From Ketobacter sp. MCCC 1A13808 (lineage in GTDB: Bacteria > Pseudomonadota > Gammaproteobacteria > Pseudomonadales > Ketobacteraceae): 64,000 bases of DNA. Location: contig NZ_VRKW01000014.1 of the NCBI RefSeq assembly GCF_009746715.1, positions 1 through 64,000 of the forward strand. Direction: 5' to 3'. Position numbers and translations under genes: made by a program. The notes beneath the pieces were generated by a model, which did not search any database, was not told the origin of the DNA, and saw only the letters and a list, made by a program, of their open reading frames with translations. Shown piece by piece: positions 22,584 to 33,081 of this stretch (positions within the stretch are counted from its first letter, which is position 1; every line of letters begins with the position of its first letter).

Positions 22584-23933
22584 ATGCAAGTATTAATGGT
22601 GGATGATGACACCAGTTTTACCATGGCAACCCAGGAGATCCTTGAGATTCTTGGCCATCAAGTGGTTGCTGCCGCTTCAGTCGAAGAAGCGAAAACCCAG
22701 CTGGCAGTAGGCTCTTTCGACATTCTTCTTTTGGATATTATGCTCCCGGATGGTAGTGGTTTTGAAGTTCTTGATAGTATTCCTACATCACGTAAGCCTC
22801 GCCATATCACGTTCATCACCGGCCAGGCAGCGATAAAAAATATGATCAGATCGGTGGCCGGATCAGATGTAAGTTTTCTGTTGAAACCGATAGACATCGA
22901 TAAGATCCGCGCTCTTCTGGCGAAGGTGGAATTAGCAGAATCCAACAAGGACGCATCAGTCTTACGTCATTTTGGTGTGTTGATAGGTGAATCAGCTCCA
23001 ATGCAATCATTGTATAAAATGATTGAACGTGTCGGAGCTTCGCAGGCGAACGTAATGATCATGGGCGAAAGCGGCAGCGGCAAAGAGCTGATCGCACGGG
23101 CGATACACAATGCCTCGCAATGTGAAGGCGCCTTTGTTGCTGCCAACTGTGGCGCGATGCCAACGGAATTGATTGGCAGTGAATTATTCGGACACGAAAA
23201 AGGGGCATTCACCGGAGCAGCAAGCCGCAAAGCGGGATTATTTGAACGGGCCCACGGCGGTACCTTGTTTTTAGATGAAATCACCGAGATGCCGTTGGAA
23301 CTGCAACCGAATTTACTGCGAGTGCTCGAGACAGGAAGAATTACTCGTTTGGGTGGCACGCAGGAAATAGACGTGCACTGCCGCGTTCTATCCGCCACCA
23401 ACCGGACACGTGAGCAATTGGCAACGGAGCAGTGTTTGCGCGAAGACATTTATTTCCGTTTGGCGGTTTTTCCCGTGCAGTCGCCCACGCTGAGTCAGCG
23501 TCGAGAAGATATTCCTTTGCTGTGTAACGCGTTCTTAGCTGAACTGAATGAAGACCAGGGCTGCGCACTGACAATTGATGAAGCGTCGATGGCCCGCTTA
23601 CAGAACTATTCCTGGCCTGGCAATGTTCGGGAATTGCGGCATGCGATACATCGTTCATTTATTATGACCGATCCCGGACAAGACAATCTGCAACTTCCGG
23701 ACGATTTGAGTTCACCCTTTTCCAAAGAACTCCCGACGACACCATCTTTAGCGGCCGGGAAAACGATTCAGGAGATGGAGAAAGAATTAATCATGGCAAC
23801 ATTGGCAGAGGTCAATGACGATAAGCCGAAAGCGGCAACCATGTTAGGTATCAGTTTGAAGACGTTGTACAACCGATTGAACCAGTATGAAAATAGTCAA
23901 TTAAGCGCACTCAATAGTAACGTACCAGGTTGA
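22584..23933 (+). CDS. NtrC-family sigma-54-dependent response regulator
   Basis: 449 residues from ATG 22584; in-frame starts at 22545/22548 would add 12-13 residues before the receiver domain. The REC domain (about 1-115) has the acidic pair in MVDDDTSF, the phosphoacceptor D in LLLDIMLPDG and a K in LLKPIDID. The AAA+ domain has GESGSGKE and the sigma-54 contact loop GAFTGA, with LFLDEITE as Walker B. A Fis-type HTH (KAATMLGISLKTLYNRLN) ends it. It probably activates the adjacent sigma-54 promoters of the envelope genes when phosphorylated by the kinases downstream. Confidence 0.88.
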   Translation: MQVLMVDDDTSFTMATQEILEILGHQVVAAASVEEAKTQLAVGSFDILLLDIMLPDGSGFEVLDSIPTSRKPRHITFITGQAAIKNMIRSVAGSDVSFLLKPIDIDKIRALLAKVELAESNKDASVLRHFGVLIGESAPMQSLYKMIERVGASQANVMIMGESGSGKELIARAIHNASQCEGAFVAANCGAMPTELIGSELFGHEKGAFTGAASRKAGLFERAHGGTLFLDEITEMPLELQPNLLRVLETGRITRLGGTQEIDVHCRVLSATNRTREQLATEQCLREDIYFRLAVFPVQSPTLSQRREDIPLLCNAFLAELNEDQGCALTIDEASMARLQNYSWPGNVRELRHAIHRSFIMTDPGQDNLQLPDDLSSPFSKELPTTPSLAAGKTIQEMEKELIMATLAEVNDDKPKAATMLGISLKTLYNRLNQYENSQLSALNSNVPG

Positions 23934-23943
23934 GGAATTCATT

Positions 23944-24147
23944 GTGAGCGACCCTAACGATATAGCGGCAACCCGGCATCATCTGCGCAATCAACTGAAT
24001 AACATCACAATGAACGCTGAATTGGTCAAATTGCAGATTCAACAGTCCACCCCACCCGAAAAAATATTATTGAGTATCGAAAGAATGTTAGATGAATGTA
24101 AAGCATGCGGCGAGTTCCTGAATAACCTGTCCGACTCGGCTTCCTGA
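23944..24147 (+). CDS. Stand-alone DHp-like 67-residue protein
   Basis: GTG start, 10 nt after the regulator's stop. Residues 9-30 (ATRHHLRNQLNNITMNAELVKL) match helix 1 of a histidine-kinase dimerisation domain, with H12 as likely phosphoacceptor in an H-x-L-R-N pattern. The usual acidic residue after the histidine is H13. Residues 36-60 give the second helix. No ATPase domain exists. It could act as an HPt-like relay or a dimerisation inhibitor for the kinases that follow. It begins and ends within a tight operon (the next gene starts 3 nt later). Confidence 0.6.
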   Translation: MSDPNDIAATRHHLRNQLNNITMNAELVKLQIQQSTPPEKILLSIERMLDECKACGEFLNNLSDSAS

Positions 24148-24150
24148 TTT

Positions 24151-25626
24151 ATGTTGGAGCGATTTGCGGTACTGAATCGTCTTTGGTCATTCAGCGTGCT
24201 GGCGTTAGTTTCCTTACTGGCGATCAATGCAATTCAATCCTATTCCAGCATATCGGAATTGGTGATGAACGAATCGCGCACGAGCAATACCAAGTCGATG
24301 TTGAGGGCAGTAAAAGATGTGTATTCATCTGTACAGGATGCTGAGCTGGGACTACGCGGTTTTTTGATTTCAGGTAAAGCCGATCAACTACGACCTTACT
24401 TTATTTCGCTGAACAGTATTAAGGAAAATATCACTACGCTAAAAGGCATTCAATCGGAGTTGCCGGAGCAGGAGCAACGCATTCGTCAGTTGGAGAAAGT
24501 CATCGAAGAACGCTTGCACCAAATGACTCAGAATATTAATCAGAAAAGTGTTAATGTAAATTCGGATCGGGTTGCCTCCCGCAATATGTTGATTAGCCAT
24601 GAAAGCATGATTCGCATTCGCGCACTGATTTCCGAAATGGAAGAGGCGGAATTTGAACTGCTAAACCAACAGTATCTTCAGGCGCGGAAAAGCAGGTCGA
24701 AAGTTAAGGCCACCATTATCATAGCGAATGGCATTGGTTTAGTGCTGGTTATTGTAATTGGTGTGTTGGTTAGTCGGGCCATCAAACGCCAGAAAACGGA
24801 AGCCGCCTGGTTAGAAGCGATGGTGGAAAAGCGCACCAGGGAGTTGAAACACTTTTCTGAAGAGCTTCAGCGCAGTAATGGGGAATTGCAGGATTTTGCG
24901 TTTGTAGCCTCCCACGATTTGCAGGAACCCTTGCGAAAAATCAGGGCATTTGGAGATCGTTTGGCGTCCCGTTATTCTGAAGCCTTGGGAGATGGCGCAG
25001 ACTACGTTTATCGGATGCAGAATGCAGCCGAGCGAATGTCCAAGCTAATTGAAGACTTGTTGACCTTTTCCAGAGTGACAACCCGGTCCAACCCCATCGA
25101 GTCAGTGGACCTGAATGAGACGATGAAAGAAATCCTGGATACGCTTGAAATTGCCATCGAAGAAAAAGGCGCAGAAATCAATGTTGAGGCCTTGCCGACC
25201 GTTGAAGCTGATTCGAGCCAAATGAAGCAGTTATTCCAGAATTTAGTGGGCAACGCATTAAAATTTACCCGGCCGGGCGTGACGCCCAAAATTAGTGTTA
25301 GGGTGGCAGAAACACAAAATACAGATGGCAAGGCGGGTTCGTTTGTTAAGTGGTTTCGCATTGAAGTGGAAGACAACGGCATCGGCTTTGACGAGAAGTA
25401 TCTTGAAAAAATATTTACCCCCTTTCAGCGGTTACATGGACGAGAGCAATACGAGGGAACAGGCATTGGTTTGGCAATTTGTCGGCGTATAGTGCAACGA
25501 CATCAGGGTGAGCTGTGGGCAAGCAGTGAACTGGATGCGGGCACTACATTTATTATTGATTTACCAGCGTATCAGAGCGATAAGGTCGATACGTTAACCA
25601 AAGAGTTGATTGAGTATGAATTCTGA
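24151..25626 (+). CDS. CHASE3-domain sensor histidine kinase
   Basis: 491 residues. TM1 (about 10-29) and TM2 (about 186-208) flank a CHASE3 periplasmic domain (QDAELGLRGFLISGKADQLRPY). HisKA has the phosphoacceptor in FVASHDLQEPLRKIRAFGDRL, as in phytochrome-like kinases. HATPase has N (GNALKFT), DNGIGFD and GTGIGLAICRR. The signal sensed is unknown. Its 3' end overlaps the next receiver gene by 11 bp. Confidence 0.88.
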   Translation: MLERFAVLNRLWSFSVLALVSLLAINAIQSYSSISELVMNESRTSNTKSMLRAVKDVYSSVQDAELGLRGFLISGKADQLRPYFISLNSIKENITTLKGIQSELPEQEQRIRQLEKVIEERLHQMTQNINQKSVNVNSDRVASRNMLISHESMIRIRALISEMEEAEFELLNQQYLQARKSRSKVKATIIIANGIGLVLVIVIGVLVSRAIKRQKTEAAWLEAMVEKRTRELKHFSEELQRSNGELQDFAFVASHDLQEPLRKIRAFGDRLASRYSEALGDGADYVYRMQNAAERMSKLIEDLLTFSRVTTRSNPIESVDLNETMKEILDTLEIAIEEKGAEINVEALPTVEADSSQMKQLFQNLVGNALKFTRPGVTPKISVRVAETQNTDGKAGSFVKWFRIEVEDNGIGFDEKYLEKIFTPFQRLHGREQYEGTGIGLAICRRIVQRHQGELWASSELDAGTTFIIDLPAYQSDKVDTLTKELIEYEF

Positions 25627-26077
25627 AAGCAAATCAATCGTCATATTGATGGCTGACGATGATGTTGATGATCAGCTATTAGCGAAGGAAGCGTTACAGG
25701 AAAGTAGAGTCACTAATATTCTGAAAATTGTTAACGACGGTGTAGAGCTTATGGAGTATCTGCGTAGCGAGGGCAAATTTGCCTCCAGCGATAATCCCTG
25801 GCCGGGTTTGATCTTGCTGGATTTGAACATGCCGCGTAAGGATGGCCGTGAAGCACTTGCTGAATTGAAGAGCGATCCCAAGCTGCGGCGAATCCCTGTT
25901 GTAATTCTGACTACCTCGAAAACCGAAGAGGATATGTTACGTGGCTACGACCTGGGTGCTGCTTCTTATTTAACGAAACCGGTTACCTTTGAAGGCTTGG
26001 TGGATTTAATGCAGATACTGGGTCGTTATTGGGTCGAGTTCGTGGAATTGCCCGGTTCCGATAAGCAAACGGACTGA
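25616..26077 (+). CDS. Single-domain response regulator (Rcp1-like)
   Basis: 153 residues, a REC domain alone: acidic DDDVDD near the start, phosphoacceptor D in LILLDLNMPRKDG, T in ILTTS and K in YLTKPV. It has the long loop typical of Rcp1-type partners of CHASE/phytochrome kinases. The frame also reads from TTG 25610. It overlaps the kinase gene by 11 bp, so it is probably that kinase's output or phosphate sink. Confidence 0.88.
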   Translation: MNSESKSIVILMADDDVDDQLLAKEALQESRVTNILKIVNDGVELMEYLRSEGKFASSDNPWPGLILLDLNMPRKDGREALAELKSDPKLRRIPVVILTTSKTEEDMLRGYDLGAASYLTKPVTFEGLVDLMQILGRYWVEFVELPGSDKQTD

Positions 26078-26088
26078 GGCGGTAGGCT

Positions 26089-28107
26089 GTGCGAGAAATT
26101 AAACTGCTGTTGGTTGAAGATGATGAAGACGACTACATCATTACGCGGGATCTGTTAGACGATATATTCTCCAGACGTTATCGTTTGGATTGGGCTTCCG
26201 ATTTGGAAACCGCAAGAAAACAACTTTCCGCGAACCAGCATGATGTTTGCCTGATGGATTATGCTTTGGGGCCCGAAGACGGCGTGTCTTTGTTAAAAGA
26301 AGCAACGGCGCTAGGTTTTAGCAGTCCCATTATTATGCTCACAGGTCAGGATGATGAACGACTTGACGAGGAAGCCTTGTCTGCAGGAGCTGTAGACTAC
26401 CTGGTGAAATCGAACTTAACGCAATCCCGCTTGGCAAGAGCCATTCGCTACGCGATTGCGCGTCGTGAGATGGAAGTTGAGCGGGTTGAACGTTTACGGG
26501 CGCAAGCAGAAAACCGGTCTAAAAGTGAATTTCTCGCGCATTTAAGTCATGAATTGCGCACTCCGCTGACCTCGATTCTGGGGTACACCGATCTTTTGTT
26601 AAAACAAAAGACGCGCAACGACAACGACGATCACCTCCAGATAATCAAACGCAACGGCCAGCATTTATTAAGTTTGCTGAACGACGTGTTGGATTTATCA
26701 AAAATAGAAGCCGGTAAATTTGAGCTGGAAAATAAAGCAGTGAATTTCCCGGAATTTTTATCCGACGTTTACCATTTGATATTGGTGAGAGCTGAAGATA
26801 AAAATATCCGTTTATTGGTCGAAGCAGATCAGGCGTTACCGAAATTTATTGAAGCTGATCCCACCCGATTACGTCAGATTCTGCTGAACCTGCTTGGCAA
26901 CGCGATAAAATTTACCGACAGCGGGTCCGTTACACTGCAAGTCAGTTGGGACTTTGCTGAGGGCATAGCGGAAGGCAGTGACAGCAGCGAGCAGGAAAAG
27001 GAACCGGACATCGCTAATACGGAAGCAGCCGGGCACAGCGATGCGAAAGCGGCGGAAATTGTCTTTGCCATAAAGGATACCGGAATCGGTATCGAAGAGG
27101 ACGAGATACCCAAATTGTTTAAACCGTTTTCACAAACAAAAAATGTGGAGAGCCGTTCCGAAAACGGTACCGGTTTAGGCCTGGCGATTAGTCAGCGCCT
27201 GGCTCAACGTTTGGGTGGAGGTGTAGAGGTGAGCAGTGTGTCAGGAGAAGGCAGCTGCTTTACGGTCACCATAAAAGCGGGTATTGAAGAATCAGTTGAG
27301 CAACAATTACTGAATATCGAGCTTATTGAAGCCAACCGTCCCCGCCTGAATGCACAGCAAATCAACGCCCGGATTCTAATAGCGGATGACCTGCCGGACC
27401 TGCGTCAACTATTAGGACATCTGATTGAAAATACCGGAGCGCAGGTGATCTTCGCGATTAACGGTCAGGATGCCATCAATCAGGTCAGACAAGCGCAGCA
27501 ACTCAAATCCCCGTTCGATCTGATTCTGATGGACGTTCAGATGCCGGTTATGGGTGGCCTGGAAGCGACACAAATATTGCGCAAGGAGGGATTCACCGGG
27601 CCGATTCTGGCGCTCACTGCGGCGACGATGCGGGGCGAAAGGGAGCGTTGCCTGGCCGCCGGGTATTCAGATCACCTAAGTAAACCGGTGGATGAAAGTC
27701 AGCTAATGGAGCGCATTTTATTGCATCTGGGGCAAATTAAAATAGCGCAAAAAGAAGTAACTCCGAACCATATTTTGTTGGTGGAAGACGATCACGATAC
27801 CCGCGTTATCACCGCTATGTTGATCGAAAGCCTGGGCTTGGAGGTATCTCAGGCCGCGACCGGGGCAGAGGCCATAGCCTCTTTTAATCACTCTATTCCG
27901 GATATGGTGTTAATGGATTTGAACCTGCCTGACTGCGCGGGACTGGAGTTGGCTGCGCAATTACGCTCACTTGCCAAGGGCACATCCTGTATTCTGGTGG
28001 CATTGAGTGGACAGGAACTCAGCAAGGAAGAACAAGACGTCTCCCCTTTTGACCATCACCTGCTCAAACCAGTCAACCTGGATGTCATTAAACAAGTTAT
28101 CGCCTAA
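26089..28107 (+). CDS. Hybrid kinase REC-HisKA-HATPase-REC-REC
   Basis: 672 residues from GTG 26089. The receiver domains are about 1-125 (D in CLMDYALGPEDG), 425-540 (D in LILMDVQMPVMGG) and 560-672 (D in DMVLMDLNLPDCAG). The kinase core between them has H in LAHLSHELRTPLTS, GNAIKFTDSG, DTGIGIEE and GTGLGLAISQR. There is no transmembrane segment, so it is cytosolic and is probably driven through its first receiver by the upstream kinase. It is the last gene of the phosphorelay operon. Confidence 0.88.
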   Translation: MREIKLLLVEDDEDDYIITRDLLDDIFSRRYRLDWASDLETARKQLSANQHDVCLMDYALGPEDGVSLLKEATALGFSSPIIMLTGQDDERLDEEALSAGAVDYLVKSNLTQSRLARAIRYAIARREMEVERVERLRAQAENRSKSEFLAHLSHELRTPLTSILGYTDLLLKQKTRNDNDDHLQIIKRNGQHLLSLLNDVLDLSKIEAGKFELENKAVNFPEFLSDVYHLILVRAEDKNIRLLVEADQALPKFIEADPTRLRQILLNLLGNAIKFTDSGSVTLQVSWDFAEGIAEGSDSSEQEKEPDIANTEAAGHSDAKAAEIVFAIKDTGIGIEEDEIPKLFKPFSQTKNVESRSENGTGLGLAISQRLAQRLGGGVEVSSVSGEGSCFTVTIKAGIEESVEQQLLNIELIEANRPRLNAQQINARILIADDLPDLRQLLGHLIENTGAQVIFAINGQDAINQVRQAQQLKSPFDLILMDVQMPVMGGLEATQILRKEGFTGPILALTAATMRGERERCLAAGYSDHLSKPVDESQLMERILLHLGQIKIAQKEVTPNHILLVEDDHDTRVITAMLIESLGLEVSQAATGAEAIASFNHSIPDMVLMDLNLPDCAGLELAAQLRSLAKGTSCILVALSGQELSKEEQDVSPFDHHLLKPVNLDVIKQVIA

Positions 28108-28432
28108 TTAATACCGCTGGACAAAGATGTGGATAACTCTGTGAATGGAAATTGGAAATCAGGTTTCTTTACGGAGCGAAGTTCTGAATTCAGATAGTAA
28201 ATACTAACTATCAGCAGGCTTGGTGCTCTCCCGTTTGAATTAATATAAATCCTTTATAAACAACAAGTTATCGTTTTGGTGTCGAGCCGGTTTGCGGTTA
28301 GCCGGTAAGTGATGACTTACTTGTTCAGAGCGGAATGAATGATCTGGTAGCAATTAGACCCAGTTGTGGATAATTGTGTTACCTAGCGAAACATCAGAGT
28401 GGCTCCCGATGTCGGTGAGCCTGACGAGGTGG
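28108..28432. other. Gene-free stretch with two perfect DnaA boxes
   Basis: TGTGGATAA (TTATCCACA on the other strand, the strongest DnaA-box sequence) occurs at 28128-28136 and 28365-28373 in the same orientation. An AT-rich tract (about 28230-28270) lies between them. There is no coding frame. It separates the plus-strand relay from the minus-strand plsC-glyS-glyQ genes. Confidence 0.45.
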
Positions 28433-29161
28433 TTAATCAGGCGGGATGTCAGGCTGCAATAATTCGGACTTTTCTCGGTTCAGCCATTGTTCCAGTGAGT
28501 GATTCAGCTCTTTTGCTGAACGGCCGGCTGCCGAAACGGGCTTTCCAATTTTGACAATTATTTCTCCAGGAACCTTGGCCAGTTTATGGGCTGGCCAGTG
28601 CAGGCCGGCGTTATGGACGATCGGCAATACCTGGCATCCGGCTTTGACCGCTAACAAGGCACCCCCTGGCAAATGATCTTTGGTTTCATGAGGGGGGACG
28701 CGGGTGCCTTCGGGAAAGATCAGCACCGATAACCCTTCTTCAAGACGCTGCTTACCCTGCCGCAGAATTTCCTTCATCGCCGTGGCTTTCTTTTTACGAT
28801 CAATGACGATGGGTTTGGCCATCAGTAACAGCCAGCCGAACAACGGTATATAAGTCAGCTCTTTTTTCAGAACGGTGGAGAGCGGAAACAGCATTCGATA
28901 TAACGCCAGGGTTTCCCATGTGCTCTGGTGGTTGGATACCACGACCACCGGCTGTTGCGGGATATTCTCGACGCCGATGATCTTTACCCGGACACCACAA
29001 ATCCACTCCAGTAACTTTTGTACTACAGAAGACCAGAATACGAATAGTTTTGCCCGGTGAAAAATATTCAGGAAAGGAGCCATCAGCATAAAGGGTACGC
29101 TGAGCAGGATTACACTTAGAACGTAACAAATATTAAATATCAGTCCGCGAAGCGAATTCAT
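28433..29161 (-). CDS. plsC: 1-acyl-sn-glycerol-3-phosphate acyltransferase
   Basis: 242 residues from ATG 29161; GTG 29170 is possible. An N-terminal membrane segment (YVLSVILLSVPFMLMAPF) precedes the acyltransferase motifs: NHQSTWE (motif I, H-x4-E variant), IVIDRKKK, FPEGTRVPP (motif III) and VLPIVHNAG. It makes phosphatidic acid in the inner membrane. It lies upstream of glyS-glyQ in gene order, as in Pseudomonas near the origin. Confidence 0.88.
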   Translation of the reverse strand: MNSLRGLIFNICYVLSVILLSVPFMLMAPFLNIFHRAKLFVFWSSVVQKLLEWICGVRVKIIGVENIPQQPVVVVSNHQSTWETLALYRMLFPLSTVLKKELTYIPLFGWLLLMAKPIVIDRKKKATAMKEILRQGKQRLEEGLSVLIFPEGTRVPPHETKDHLPGGALLAVKAGCQVLPIVHNAGLHWPAHKLAKVPGEIIVKIGKPVSAAGRSAKELNHSLEQWLNREKSELLQPDIPPD

Positions 29162-29228
29162 CACCACCACTTTCTTAGAAGCCCCGTCGAAAATGTTGAT
29201 CTCTCCGGGGCATTCGCTAGCAAAAAAA

Positions 29229-31271
29229 TTATTGCAGCTCGGCTATATCGGCAATATCCAGAAACAGACCGTGAAGCTGGCTAAGTAACGCCAATCGGTT
29301 GTTACGCAAAGCATCGTCGTCGACGTTGACCATTACTTTAGCAAAGAAATCGTCGACTGGCTCTTTTAATGCAGCCAACGATTGCAGACGGGAGGGGTAA
29401 TCGTCCTTTATGTCAGATTGATGAAGCCCTATGGCGCTGGCGAGTACTTGCTCCTCTTCCAGTTGCAACAATTCATTGTTGAGTGGCGGTAAAGCTTGCG
29501 TCTGGTCACGCTTGGAAAGAATGTTGCCGACGCGTTTGTTGGCGGCCGCTAACGCAGCTGCCTGTGGTAGTTGTTTAAACGCCTGTACTGCCGTAGCACG
29601 TTGATAAAAATCCAATGGCTTGGTGGGATTAACTGCTAATACCGCTTTCACAATATCCACATCAATACCCTCTTCCGAGAACCAGGTTTGATAGCGGCCA
29701 TTCATAAACGCGAGAAAATCGGCTTTTACCTTTTTATTGCTTAATTGGCTGCCGTAATTTGCAGTAGCCTGGTCAACCAAATCCAATAGATCCAGGTTTA
29801 GGTTGCGGCCGACAATGATGCGCAATACACCTAATGCGGCGCGACGTAATCCGAACGGGTCGCGGTCGCCGGTGGGGTGTTTACCGATGCCGAGTGTGCC
29901 GACCAGAGTATCGATTTTATCGGCTATGGCGACGGCTTGTCCGGTGACCGATGCGGGCAGTTCATCCCCCGCAAAACGCGGTTGGTATTGTTCGTTTAGG
30001 GCGATTGCAACCGCTTCTGCTTCGCCGTCGTGGCGTGCGTAATAGGTGCCCATAATGCCTTGCAATTCGGGAAATTCACCGACCATTTCGGTGGAAAGAT
30101 CGCACTTCGACAAAAGCCCTGCCCGTTCGGCCAGTGCAACATCAGCGGAAAGGTGTGAAGCAATGCTGGCAGCCAGTTTGGATACGCGCACCGCTTTTTC
30201 ATACACACTGCCGAGTTCTGCCTGGAAAACGACATTTTTTAAACGCTCGTTATGGGCTTCCAAGGGCTGTTTTTTATCTTGATTAAAAAAGAATTCAGCG
30301 TCGTTCAGGCGTGGCCGCACGACTTTTTCGTTGCCCTCCACAATAAAATGAGGTGAGGTACTTTCCAAATTAGCGACGGTTATAAAACGCGGTAGTAATT
30401 TGTCTGAGGCATCCAGCAGACAAAAGTATTTTTGGTTATCCTGCATGGTGGAAATTAACGCTTCCTGGGGCACCTGCAGAAATCGTTCTTCGAAGGAACA
30501 CACCAACGGTACAGGCCACTCCACCAATGCGGTTACTTCGTCGAGCAAGTCATGCGGTACGATGGCGCGACCGTTTTCCTGTTGCGCCAGTTGTTCAACC
30601 CGTTGTTGAATCATCTGACGACGTTCATCAAAATCGACAATTACCCAGGCTGCGCGCAGGTCTTCCTGATAATTTGCCGGAGAACTGATACGGACCGTGT
30701 GCGGATGATGAAAGCGGTGGCCGCGGGATTCCTGTCCGGCCTTTTGCGCCAGTATTTCGCAATCCACGACTTCGTTACCCAGCAACATCACCAGCCACTG
30801 TGTTGGTCTGACAAATTCAACGCGGCTGGCACCCCAACGCATGCGTTTCGGAATGGGTAAGTCGTTTAACGATTGCGCGACAATGTCCGGTAGTAATTGT
30901 TTTGCCGGGTTGCCTTTGACTTCTTTAACGTAGCGTAGTTTTTCGCCGCTGTTATCAAGATCGGAAACCTCGACACCGTTTTTGCGGGCGAAACCAAGCG
31001 CCGCTTTCGTTGGTTTACCGTCTGCGTCAAAGGCGGCTCTCATTGGCGGTCCGTCGATATTCTCAATTCGATCCGGTTGCTGAATGGTGAGGTCTTTAAT
31101 GAAAATCGCTAACCGGCGCGGCGCCGCATAGGCGACGACTTCGCCGTGTGGCAAGCCGACTTCTGCCAAACCCTTTTCTATGCCGCTGCGAAAGCTGGCG
31201 GATAATTTTTTCAGTGCTTTGGGCGGCAATTCTTCGGTGCCCAGTTCTACCAGAAAATCCAATGTACTCAC
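29229..31271 (-). CDS. glyS: Glycyl-tRNA synthetase beta subunit
   Basis: 680 residues, normal length. The N-terminus [15 protein letters not shown] is the beta-subunit signature. An internal HD-like helical region ([46 protein letters not shown]) and a C-terminal DALR anticodon-binding domain follow. It works with GlyQ as an alpha2beta2 enzyme. Its start overlaps the glyQ stop by 4 bp. Confidence 0.95.
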   Translation of the reverse strand: MSTLDFLVELGTEELPPKALKKLSASFRSGIEKGLAEVGLPHGEVVAYAAPRRLAIFIKDLTIQQPDRIENIDGPPMRAAFDADGKPTKAALGFARKNGVEVSDLDNSGEKLRYVKEVKGNPAKQLLPDIVAQSLNDLPIPKRMRWGASRVEFVRPTQWLVMLLGNEVVDCEILAQKAGQESRGHRFHHPHTVRISSPANYQEDLRAAWVIVDFDERRQMIQQRVEQLAQQENGRAIVPHDLLDEVTALVEWPVPLVCSFEERFLQVPQEALISTMQDNQKYFCLLDASDKLLPRFITVANLESTSPHFIVEGNEKVVRPRLNDAEFFFNQDKKQPLEAHNERLKNVVFQAELGSVYEKAVRVSKLAASIASHLSADVALAERAGLLSKCDLSTEMVGEFPELQGIMGTYYARHDGEAEAVAIALNEQYQPRFAGDELPASVTGQAVAIADKIDTLVGTLGIGKHPTGDRDPFGLRRAALGVLRIIVGRNLNLDLLDLVDQATANYGSQLSNKKVKADFLAFMNGRYQTWFSEEGIDVDIVKAVLAVNPTKPLDFYQRATAVQAFKQLPQAAALAAANKRVGNILSKRDQTQALPPLNNELLQLEEEQVLASAIGLHQSDIKDDYPSRLQSLAALKEPVDDFFAKVMVNVDDDALRNNRLALLSQLHGLFLDIADIAELQ

Positions 31272-32233
31272 GCTTCGTCCTCCTTCGCCAGTTTCGCCAA
31301 TACTTCATCGCGTAAATCGACCGGTGCCATAGGAAATCCCAGACGGGCGCGGGCTGCCAGATAGCTTTTTGCAATATTGCGGGACAAGGTACGCACTCGC
31401 AGAATGTAGCGTTGACGTTCGGTGACCGAAATGGCGCGACGGGCATCGAGCAGGTTGAACGTGTGTGAGGCTTTTACCACCATCTCATAAGCCGGTAGCG
31501 GTAATTGTTTTTCCATCAGGCTATTGGATTCGGCTTCGTAGTAATCGAACAGCTCAAACAGTTTGGGTACATTGGCGTGTTCAAAATTGAACGTCGACAT
31601 CTCTACTTCGTTTTGATGGAACACGTCGCCGTAGGTGACTTTACCGAAGGGGCCGTCGGTCCAGACCAGATCGTAAACCGAATCCACGCCCTGCAAATAC
31701 ATACAAAGCCGCTCCAGTCCGTAGGTGATTTCACCGGTGACCGGGTAGCACTCGACGCCGCCTACCTGCTGGAAGTAGGTGAATTGAGTGACTTCCATGC
31801 CGTTGAGCCAGACTTCCCAGCCCAGGCCCCAGGCGCCCAGTGTCGGAGATTCCCAGTTGTCTTCCACAAAACGCACGTCATGGGCGTTGGTATCGATTCC
31901 CAGCAGGCGAAGGGATTCCAGGTACAGCTCTTGAATATTGGCAGGCGATGGTTTGAGCACAACCTGAAACTGATAATAATGCTGCAGTCGGTTGGGGTTT
32001 TCCCCGTAGCGTCCGTCAGTGGGGCGGCGGCTGGGTTGCACATAGGCCGCGTTCCAGGTTTCCGGGCCGATGGCGCGTAAAAAGGTGGCGGTGTGGAAGG
32101 TACCGGCGCCCATTTCCATATCATAGGGTTGAACCACGATGCAGCCTTGGGAGGCCCAGAAATTCTGTAGCGTGAGGATCAGTTCCTGAAAAGTAAGGCC
32201 CGATTGCGGACCGGATGCGTGCTGTTCGCTCAT
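31268..32233 (-). CDS. glyQ: Glycyl-tRNA synthetase alpha subunit
   Basis: 321 residues. Class II core motifs are visible: [59 protein letters not shown], and [13 protein letters not shown] in the middle. It catalyses glycine activation with GlyS. It heads the glyQ-glyS pair. Confidence 0.96.
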   Translation of the reverse strand: MSEQHASGPQSGLTFQELILTLQNFWASQGCIVVQPYDMEMGAGTFHTATFLRAIGPETWNAAYVQPSRRPTDGRYGENPNRLQHYYQFQVVLKPSPANIQELYLESLRLLGIDTNAHDVRFVEDNWESPTLGAWGLGWEVWLNGMEVTQFTYFQQVGGVECYPVTGEITYGLERLCMYLQGVDSVYDLVWTDGPFGKVTYGDVFHQNEVEMSTFNFEHANVPKLFELFDYYEAESNSLMEKQLPLPAYEMVVKASHTFNLLDARRAISVTERQRYILRVRTLSRNIAKSYLAARARLGFPMAPVDLRDEVLAKLAKEDEA

Positions 32234-32352
32234 GTGTAACCTTGTTCTTGGTACATAAAAAAGAGGCGTATTATAGCCTGATAATGACGCGGCTTGCTTG
32301 GTCTAGTCGGGTTTTTAGCAGTGGAATGAAGGGTTTGAGGAGGCAGATTAGC

Positions 32353-33081
32353 CTATTGTGGCAAAATCAGGGTGACGCTGGCACCACCGAGGTGATCGCT
32401 GACACCTAAATGAATTTGACCCTGGCGGCCGCCTGCGTGATGTTGGGCAATCAGTGTGCGGGCAAAGTACAGCCCCAAGCCGGTGGAATGGCCATCGTCG
32501 CGGAGCGGGCGGGTGTGGCCCGGGGCTGCGGGATTGCCGGTGTCTTCGAGCACACTTTGCGGAAAACCGGGTCCATCGTCTTCGATGCGGATTAGCAATG
32601 TCTCAGCGCTGCCCTCTGCCACGCGTTTTTCGGCACTCAGTAGCAGGGTTCTGGCGTGTTCTTTTACAGCATTGTAGATGGCGGTATCCAGAATGATACT
32701 AATCAGAGCGGGATCAAAAAAGCCGTCCAGATCTTCATCGCATTCGTAGTTCAGCTGTAGGGCGTGGGCTCTTACGGTGTTGCTGTGGCGGGCGATTTTC
32801 TCTTCCAGAAAATCCAGCACAAATTGCTGATCGTGCTCTAATGTGTCGTTGCCAGTGTCTCCGTACATTAAGGCTTTATAGCTGGCCAATACCCGCACCA
32901 ATTCACTGCCGACGAATTGGGCTTCGCTTTTGATGTGCTCGGCGTCGTGTTGATGCTGCTCATTGAGCGGCAGTGTCGTCAAAAGCGTATCGAGTTGGGA
33001 GAACATCAGACCAAAGCGATTTTTAATCTCATGTATGGAAGCGGCCAGCAGTTGCTCAGCCAGTTGTGCTTTGGTCGTCAT
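32353..33081 (-). CDS. Minimal soluble histidine kinase
   Basis: 242 residues without a membrane or input domain. A HisKA-like helix carries the phosphoacceptor in SIHEIKNRFGLM (about residue 17). The HATPase has N (YNAVKEH), DDGPGFP and GLGLYFARTL. It overlaps the REC-TPR regulator gene by 26 bp, so the pair should work together. Input probably comes from a partner protein. Confidence 0.82.
   Translation of the reverse strand: MTTKAQLAEQLLAASIHEIKNRFGLMFSQLDTLLTTLPLNEQHQHDAEHIKSEAQFVGSELVRVLASYKALMYGDTGNDTLEHDQQFVLDFLEEKIARHSNTVRAHALQLNYECDEDLDGFFDPALISIILDTAIYNAVKEHARTLLLSAEKRVAEGSAETLLIRIEDDGPGFPQSVLEDTGNPAAPGHTRPLRDDGHSTGLGLYFARTLIAQHHAGGRQGQIHLGVSDHLGGASVTLILPQ

Noticed and set aside
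28108-28432. Chromosomal origin oriC
   Set aside because: Only two DnaA boxes, no dnaA/dnaN or other origin genes in the window. Noted instead as a DnaA-box site.
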